From positions 1-34,780 of IMG/VR virus record IMGVR_UViG_3300035034_000715: 34,780 nucleotides of DNA; one strand, given 5' to 3'. Source of the DNA: a virus. The notes under the pieces are model-generated. The model saw only the letters and a list, made by a program, of their open reading frames with translations, had not been told where the DNA came from and ran no database searches. The stretch's first letter is position 1. The number at the start of each line of letters is the position of its first letter. A program made the position numbers and the translations under genes. Shown here piece after piece: positions 31,289-34,780 of this stretch.

Positions 31289-31951
31289 ATGATTTACGCC
31301 AACACCCCCTGCGCCCAGGTATCCGACGGCGCTGTCGAAGCGACCGGCCCCTTCGCCGTAATGATCGCGCCCGCGAGTCCTTTCCGCGAAGGGATGCCGG
31401 AAGACCGGGCGAAGACCGAATTCGGGGTTTACCGGATCGGCAAGCCCGCGCTTATCAACCCGGCCCGGTTCGCGCTGGTCGAGGCGGCCCCCTATTATGA
31501 CAGCGACGCGGACGCGGTGTTCAATGCGACGCTGTCCGCCCGGACTCTTGAAGACCGTCGGGCGGATCTGCGCGGGGCGGTCAATGCGGAACGCGATCGT
31601 CGCTGGAGGGGTGCGGTCGACGTGGTGTTCGCCGACAGCGGATCGGATCCGGTGACGGTTCCTGTCGACACCCGTGACGACACCGATCTTCGGAACATTC
31701 AGGCGGTGACCACGACCGCGCAGATCCTGGCGGCAAACCCGGCGGCGACGATCGACTTCCGCGGTGCGGACGATGTCACCTATAACCTGACCCCGACCCA
31801 GATCATCACCCTGGGGCTGACGGTGTCGGCCCACGTGAACGGGTTCTATGCGGCGGCCTGGGACCTCAAAGACCTGATCGCGGCGGCGGCCTCGCACGAC
31901 GATCTTGACGCGATCGACCCCGTCGCCGATCAGCACTGGCCCGCAAGCTGA
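31289..31951 (+). CDS. DUF4376-type tail fibre accessory protein
   Basis: After an N-terminal domain comes AVNAERDRRWRGAVDVVFAD, then DDTDLRNIQAVTTTAQILA and THE-like LTPTQIITLGLTVSAHVNGF, the order of the DUF4376 domain often found at the C-terminus of tail-fibre or fibre-assembly proteins. GGAGG precedes the start. A fibre chaperone role is plausible but unproven. Confidence 0.75.
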   Translation: MIYANTPCAQVSDGAVEATGPFAVMIAPASPFREGMPEDRAKTEFGVYRIGKPALINPARFALVEAAPYYDSDADAVFNATLSARTLEDRRADLRGAVNAERDRRWRGAVDVVFADSGSDPVTVPVDTRDDTDLRNIQAVTTTAQILAANPAATIDFRGADDVTYNLTPTQIITLGLTVSAHVNGFYAAAWDLKDLIAAAASHDDLDAIDPVADQHWPAS

Positions 31952-31982
31952 TCCGCTGATCTGTCCCTTCCAAAATGCGAGG

Positions 31983-32363
31983 ATGTCCATGACGGAAAAG
32001 ATGCGCGAACTTGCCGAGTCCGTCGGGGTGCTGTTCATGGCGCGGGCGATGGCGCTGTTCGGCGTTCCGGTCGCGATCATGCTGCTGGCCTATGGCGCCG
32101 ACAAGGTATCGACCGCGGCCGAAGACCTAGTCGAGATCCGGACCGCTCTGATGTTGGGGATCGAGCCGCGGGTCAAGCGTCTGGAAGAAGATCTGGTCGA
32201 CGTCCGCGCCGATCTGAAAGACCGCACGTCCGATCGGTTCAGCAAGACCGATGGCGAGGCGATCGACTCCCGGATCGAGCGGCTTGACGCCCGGATCCAG
32301 CGCGACCTTCTGCGGATCGAGGAATCGGTCAAGGCGATGCGCGAGCGTCACGCCCCGGAATAA
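31983..32363 (+). CDS. Membrane protein with coiled coil, possible holin or lysis regulator
   Basis: The 126-residue protein has one membrane helix (GVLFMARAMALFGVPVAIML). A long charged coiled coil follows (PRVKRLEEDLVDVRADLKDR, then RIERLDARIQRD). The ATG at 31983 (or the ATG at 31989) lies behind a short GAGG. Directly ahead of the muramidase it may act as holin, spanin-like or antiholin; the coiled coil is atypical for a simple holin. Confidence 0.55.
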   Translation: MSMTEKMRELAESVGVLFMARAMALFGVPVAIMLLAYGADKVSTAAEDLVEIRTALMLGIEPRVKRLEEDLVDVRADLKDRTSDRFSKTDGEAIDSRIERLDARIQRDLLRIEESVKAMRERHAPE

Positions 32364-32386
32364 CCCCCTTTTTCATTGAGGTTACG

Positions 32387-32950
32387 ATGACATCACCGGC
32401 ACTTTACCGGGCGGACCCGTTCGCCTGGATGGTCGATCGCGTTCTGACCCATGAGGGCGGCCCGCGGTTCACGATGGATCCCCGCGACCCCGGCGGGGCG
32501 ACCCGCTGGGGGATCAGCCTGTCGTTCGCCCGCTATCAGGCGGCGCGGTTCGATATCGACGGTGACGGCGATGTCGACCCGGACGACATCCGGATCTTGC
32601 CCAAGGACGACGCGGTTCTTGCCTATCGCGACTGTTTCTTCGATCCGGTCCGGGGTGCGGATCTGCCCGCCTGGGCGGCCTATCCGACCTTCGACATGGC
32701 GGTCAACCAAGGGATCCGGGCGGCGGCGCGGACCCTGCAGCGCACCATCGGGGCAACCGCCGACGGGGTGATCGGCCCGCGGACGCTGTCCTATGCGGCG
32801 GCGATGGATCCGGTTCTGGGTCTGTCCGATTTCACCGCCCGGCGGGCGAAGAAATACGCGGAAACCCGGAACTTCGACCGCTTCGGGCTGGGCTGGATGC
32901 GCCGGGCGATCGATGTTCATGACACGACCGCCGCGATCCTGTCCGCCTGA
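32387..32950 (+). CDS. Endolysin: GH108 N-acetylmuramidase with peptidoglycan-binding domain
   Basis: The 187-residue protein has THEGG with the catalytic Glu near residue 23, then DPRDPGGATRWGIS. The C-terminal NQGIRAAARTLQRTIGATAD-GVIGPRTL is the PG_binding_3 region. Between the two halves sits DIDGDGDVDPDD (56-67), an EF-hand/dockerin-like calcium loop. GH108 enzymes cleave the glycan strand of peptidoglycan. There is no signal peptide, so release needs the holins nearby. Confidence 0.92.
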   Translation: MTSPALYRADPFAWMVDRVLTHEGGPRFTMDPRDPGGATRWGISLSFARYQAARFDIDGDGDVDPDDIRILPKDDAVLAYRDCFFDPVRGADLPAWAAYPTFDMAVNQGIRAAARTLQRTIGATADGVIGPRTLSYAAAMDPVLGLSDFTARRAKKYAETRNFDRFGLGWMRRAIDVHDTTAAILSA

Positions 32951-32962
32951 TCCTGTCCGCCT
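32935..32962. repeat. 14-bp tandem duplication at the end of the endolysin gene
   Basis: GATCCTGTCCGCCT is present twice in succession (32935-32948 and 32949-32962). The first copy covers the last codons and the second lies downstream of the stop. It looks like a recent slippage duplication with no effect on the protein. Confidence 0.8.
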
Positions 32963-32990
32963 GATCCCCTCCCCTATCAAGGAGTCCCCC

Positions 32991-33188
32991 ATGCGACACC
33001 TGATCCTGATCCCCGTCCTGTCGATCGCGCTGTCGGGCTGCGCGAACCCGCTGCTGATCCCGCCGCTGATTTCGGCGGCCGTCGGGATCTACTGTTCGGA
33101 CGCCAATGCACCGGCCCGCGGTGCGATCCGCGACCGGGCGTTCGGTGACCCGGCGGTCTCGATCCTCACCCGGCCGGATTGCGAATGA
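32991..33188 (+). CDS. Small lysis lipoprotein (Rz1-like candidate, 65 aa)
   Basis: The protein starts MRHLILIPVLSIALSGCANP. The lipobox LSGC puts the lipidated Cys near residue 17. The mature part is short. AAGGAG lies upstream of ATG 32991. Outer-membrane lipoproteins in lysis modules usually serve as o-spanins; an i-spanin partner is not obvious, although the coiled-coil membrane protein at 31983 could fill that role. Confidence 0.7.
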   Translation: MRHLILIPVLSIALSGCANPLLIPPLISAAVGIYCSDANAPARGAIRDRAFGDPAVSILTRPDCE

Positions 33189-33409
33189 CCGGCGCCATGA
33201 GTCGGGCGGGCGATACCGGTGCGGCCGTCTCGATCGCGGTGCTGATCACCTGGGTCTGGTCGATCTGGTTTCCCGATCTGGCGATGCCGGAAGCGGTCGC
33301 GGCCTCGATCGGCGCGATCATCGGCCCGCTGGTCGACGACGTCCGGCGGATCCGCCGACGGCTGATCGGCCGATGGCTGGATCCGGACCCGGACGCGGGG
33401 GGCGCGTGA
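33185..33409 (+). CDS. Holin-like membrane protein (74 aa)
   Basis: The protein has two hydrophobic segments (VSIAVLITWVWSIWF and AVAASIGAIIGPLV) and then a basic tail (RRIRRRLIGRW). This topology and size fit a class II holin. The ATG at 33185 overlaps the lipoprotein stop as ATGA; an internal ATG at 33197 is a possible second start. It is coupled as TGATG to the next gene. Confidence 0.65.
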   Translation: MTGAMSRAGDTGAAVSIAVLITWVWSIWFPDLAMPEAVAASIGAIIGPLVDDVRRIRRRLIGRWLDPDPDAGGA

Positions 33410-33792
33410 TGGAGCGCTTCCCCGACGAGATGATCACCCGCAAGCTGAACGGATACGAGTGGGAGGTTCTGCAGCGGTTCCGGTATCGCTCGGCGCGGCT
33501 TGGCTGGATCGAGGTTCCGGCCGGGTTCGTGACCGACCTTGCGTCGGTTCCGCCGTGCTTCCGGGGTATGATCAGCCGCGACGGCGACCAGACCAAGCCC
33601 GCGGTGATCCATGATTTCCTCTATACCCGCGACAGCCTGGGGGCGTTCCCCGACATCACCCGGCGGGATGCGGATCGGGTGTTCGGCGAAGCGCTGGCGG
33701 TGCGGGGGGTCGCCGCCTGGAAGCGGCTGATGATGGTCGCCGCGGTGCGGGTCGGCGGCTGGGTATCGTTTCGTCGGGTCGGTCGGTCTTGA
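33409..33792 (+). CDS. DUF1353 protein
   Basis: The 127-residue protein has IEVPAGFVTDLASVPP, VIHDFLY and RRDADRVFGEAL, the conserved core of DUF1353. The His/Asp set suggests a metal-dependent, peptidase-like enzyme. Members are found at the end of phage lysis or tail modules, role unknown. It closes the main late operon. Confidence 0.88.
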   Translation: MERFPDEMITRKLNGYEWEVLQRFRYRSARLGWIEVPAGFVTDLASVPPCFRGMISRDGDQTKPAVIHDFLYTRDSLGAFPDITRRDADRVFGEALAVRGVAAWKRLMMVAAVRVGGWVSFRRVGRS

Positions 33793-33818
33793 CCGGCGGG
33801 GTTTAATCCCCTTATCTT
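33789..33818 (+). promoter_or_regulatory. Promoter with embedded operator at the end of the late operon
   Basis: TTGACC (33789-33794) is followed by GGGG-TTTAAT-CCCC (33798-33811) and TATCTT (33813-33818), an 18-base spacing. This is the same order as the leftward early promoter at 3558-3588, including the shared CCCCTTATC. The -35 overlaps the DUF1353 stop. Confidence 0.55.
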
Positions 33819-33824
33819 AATCCC

Positions 33825-33892
33825 TGCGGTGCCTGTGCCAGTCGTCGTTTCCTCCCTGAAACTCCCCCGGCTTCGGTCGGGGGTCTTTTTTT
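33825..33892 (+). ncRNA. Possible short regulatory RNA
   Basis: A transcript from the operator-promoter just upstream would run about 68 bases and end at the strong terminator at 33864-33892. No start codon with a usable frame lies inside. It contains an unpaired CCTCCC (33851-33856), complementary to Shine-Dalgarno sequences. The alternative is that this is only the late-operon terminator region. Confidence 0.35.
33864..33892 (+). terminator. Strong rho-independent terminator
   Basis: CCCCCGGC pairs with GTCGGGGG (one wobble) around a TTCG tetraloop, followed by TC and seven T residues. This is the best intrinsic terminator in the window and ends the late operon. Confidence 0.88.
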
Positions 33893-33898
33893 ATGCGC

Positions 33899-33934
33899 TT
33901 GACCGGCCGCCCCATTAAGGGAAATAATCCCCTT
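33899..33934 (+). promoter_or_regulatory. Operator-controlled promoter for the 33956-34571 genes
   Basis: TTGACC (33899-33904), an 18-base spacer and AATAAT (33923-33928, 5 of 6 matches) form a good promoter immediately after the terminator. The palindrome AAGGGAAATAATCCCCTT (33917-33934) covers the -10. The first start codon is 21 bases downstream. Confidence 0.65.
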
Positions 33935-33955
33935 GAAACAGATCGAGGGGACCCC

Positions 33956-34174
33956 ATGGTCATCAGCAAGAGCCAAGCGGCCCACGTCCGCCAACAGATC
34001 GCGCCGCTGGGCGATCTGATCGAGGCGGCCGCGGCCCATGTGATCGCCCTGCGCCGCGGCGGTGGCCCGAAGTCGGAATCCGGCCGGGATCTGGATCGCG
34101 CGATCTGCGATCTGATCGGCGCCGACGTGGTCGAGGGGTTCGCGCCCCGCACCCCGGACGGGGGTCCTGCGTGA
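33956..34174 (+). CDS. Small protein, first gene of operator-controlled trio (72 aa)
   Basis: The protein starts MVISKSQAAHVRQQIAPLGD, is helical and soluble, with AAAAHVIALRRGGGPKSE in the middle. Family unknown. GAGGGGA lies before ATG 33956. It is separated from the late genes by a terminator and has its own promoter, so it is probably expressed when the operator is free, like the early genes. Confidence 0.65.
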   Translation: MVISKSQAAHVRQQIAPLGDLIEAAAAHVIALRRGGGPKSESGRDLDRAICDLIGADVVEGFAPRTPDGGPA

Positions 34175-34383
34175 CCCGGGCGCTGTTCCGGGTGACATCG
34201 CCCGAAGGATCTGTTACCCGCCCGTCTGTGGTGGTCGACGTGACCGATCAGCCGCCGACCCTGCGCCGCGATGTCGCCGAAGATCGGGGCGCGCGGTTTC
34301 TGGGGGTGCGGCGGGATCTGGTCCGGGTGTCGGCGATCCCGATCCCGCGCGCCCGCCGGGCTGCGTCGCGGGTCTGGACATGA
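34171..34383 (+). CDS. Small protein, second gene of the trio (70 aa)
   Basis: GTG start at 34171 overlaps the previous stop (GTGA). The protein is small, basic and beta-rich (MTRALFRVTSPEGSVTRPSV), ending in an Arg-rich tail. No family recognised. Its tight coupling to both neighbours supports it as real. Confidence 0.6.
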   Translation: MTRALFRVTSPEGSVTRPSVVVDVTDQPPTLRRDVAEDRGARFLGVRRDLVRVSAIPIPRARRAASRVWT

Positions 34384-34646
34384 CCGCCCCCGCCCCCCGC
34401 CCCGCCGCGCTGACCGGCATCGATCGCGACATCGCGGTTCTGGAAGCCCGGATCTTCGATCGCGCCGGGTTCGCGCGCTGCGGCGATGTCGCGGGCGTGT
34501 CCTATCAACAGGCGGAATGGGTCGTCCGCCTGTTGCATCCCGTCCGGCGGGAAAAGCGTGTCGAGTGGTGACGGGTCGTCATAGCGGGGCCAAGCTTCTT
34601 GATCTCCGGCTGCGATCGCCCCCGCATAGATAACAACGTCCAACAT
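34248..34646 (-). CDS. Leftward reading frame, probably real only at its 5' end
   Basis: The start at 34646 overlaps the TGA of the upstream paralogue gene by one base (TGATG), as expected for a true downstream gene. About the first 30 residues (MLDVVIYAGAIAAGDQEAW...) read like protein. From about 34571 downward the frame is antisense to two coupled rightward genes and becomes Arg/Gly-rich, typical of a shadow. It may be a truncated gene whose original 3' end was lost at this convergent junction. Confidence 0.35.
   Translation of the reverse strand: MLDVVIYAGAIAAGDQEAWPRYDDPSPLDTLFPPDGMQQADDPFRLLIGHARDIAAAREPGAIEDPGFQNRDVAIDAGQRGGAGGGGGHVQTRDAARRARGIGIADTRTRSRRTPRNRAPRSSATSRRRVGG
34380..34571 (+). 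CDS. Small protein, third gene of the trio (63 aa)
   Basis: The ATG at 34380 overlaps the previous stop as ATGA. GIDRDIAVLEARIFDRAGFA and SYQQAEWVVRLLHPVRREKR suggest a small helical, basic protein that might bind nucleic acid. Family unknown. Its end converges with leftward genes from the right edge, with no terminator between. Confidence 0.6.
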   Translation: MTAPAPRPAALTGIDRDIAVLEARIFDRAGFARCGDVAGVSYQQAEWVVRLLHPVRREKRVEW

Positions 34647-34780
34647 CACTCGTCCTCCGCACGAATAGCCGCGACCGCTTCAAAGTATGCGAGTGCAGCC
34701 ATAACCTCGCGCCGATCCGACTTGTTTGCCCAATACGACTTTCCGTCCGAAAGCGACTTGTTCCGGCACCCGACGCGGAC
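34646..34780 (-). CDS. Paralogue of the 1799-2125 gene (N-terminus beyond right edge)
   Basis: Forty-four C-terminal residues are visible. The first 40 match 34 of 40 in the protein at 1799-2125, including VRVGCRNKSLSDGK. The tail is AEDE instead of GQLDDKGESG, and the gene that follows is not the cytosine methyltransferase. Two copies of this gene therefore exist in the leftward accessory region. Function unknown. Confidence 0.8.
   Translation of the reverse strand, partial: VRVGCRNKSLSDGKSYWANKSDRREVMAALAYFEAVAAIRAEDE

Noticed and set aside
1-34780. Integrase, attachment site, tRNA or CI-type repressor
   Set aside because: None found by reading both strands; lysogeny cannot be claimed from this window, although the operators hint at it.

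Overview
The window is most of the genome of a tailed, siphovirus-like dsDNA phage (or a prophage of one). The body is very GC-rich. Its gene content points to an alphaproteobacterial host, probably Rhodobacterales or Rhizobiales: an HK97-type head, DUF3168 and gene-transfer-agent-like tail proteins, and a DUF6456-like protein. The host assignment is inference. No integrase, tRNA, rRNA or CRISPR array is visible, and no full-length CI-type repressor could be identified.

Layout. (1) 3536 down to 1 is a leftward operon: a small protein, a YfbR-like HD nucleotidase, a frameshifted HTH gene, two small proteins, a C5-cytosine methyltransferase, two more small proteins and a pentapeptide-repeat protein cut by the left edge. 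Positions 1 to about 2100 lack the strong GATC enrichment of the body and look like a separately acquired accessory block. (2) 3537-3874 is a divergent control region with three copies of a GGGG-N6-CCCC palindrome. (3) 3875-9176 is the rightward early/replication block: small HTH-like protein, CHC2/toprim primase, beta-class DNA methyltransferase, helicase-like ATPase, DUF6456-like protein and HNH endonuclease. It holds two iteron-rich non-coding segments (7744-7979 and 9177-9429) that look like origin and/or packaging sites. (4) 9569-15993 is the head module: TerS, TerL, portal, protease, capsid, connectors. (5) 15983-20373 is a cassette of six sugar-related genes, five glycosyltransferase-like and one FkbM methyltransferase, translationally coupled into the middle of the structural operon. 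(6) 20355-31951 is head closure, tail completion, tail tube, tail chaperones with a lambda-type GGGAAAG frameshift site, tape measure, baseplate-like proteins and fibres. (7) 31983-33792 is lysis: two holin-like membrane proteins, a GH108 muramidase, a lipoprotein and DUF1353. (8) 33789-34571 has two more operator-bearing promoters, a possible short RNA ending in a strong terminator, and three small coupled genes of unknown function. (9) The right edge returns to leftward genes, including a close paralogue of the gene at 1799-2125. This suggests that the left and right edges belong to one leftward operon of a circular or permuted genome.

Working model: one DNA-binding regulator recognises GGGG-N6-CCCC sites at both early promoters and at the 33.8-33.9 kb promoters. 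The early genes replicate and methylate the DNA, with replication possibly starting at the iterons. The late operon builds a HK97-type capsid and a long tail. The embedded sugar cassette most simply decorates the virion, although its target cannot be read from sequence.
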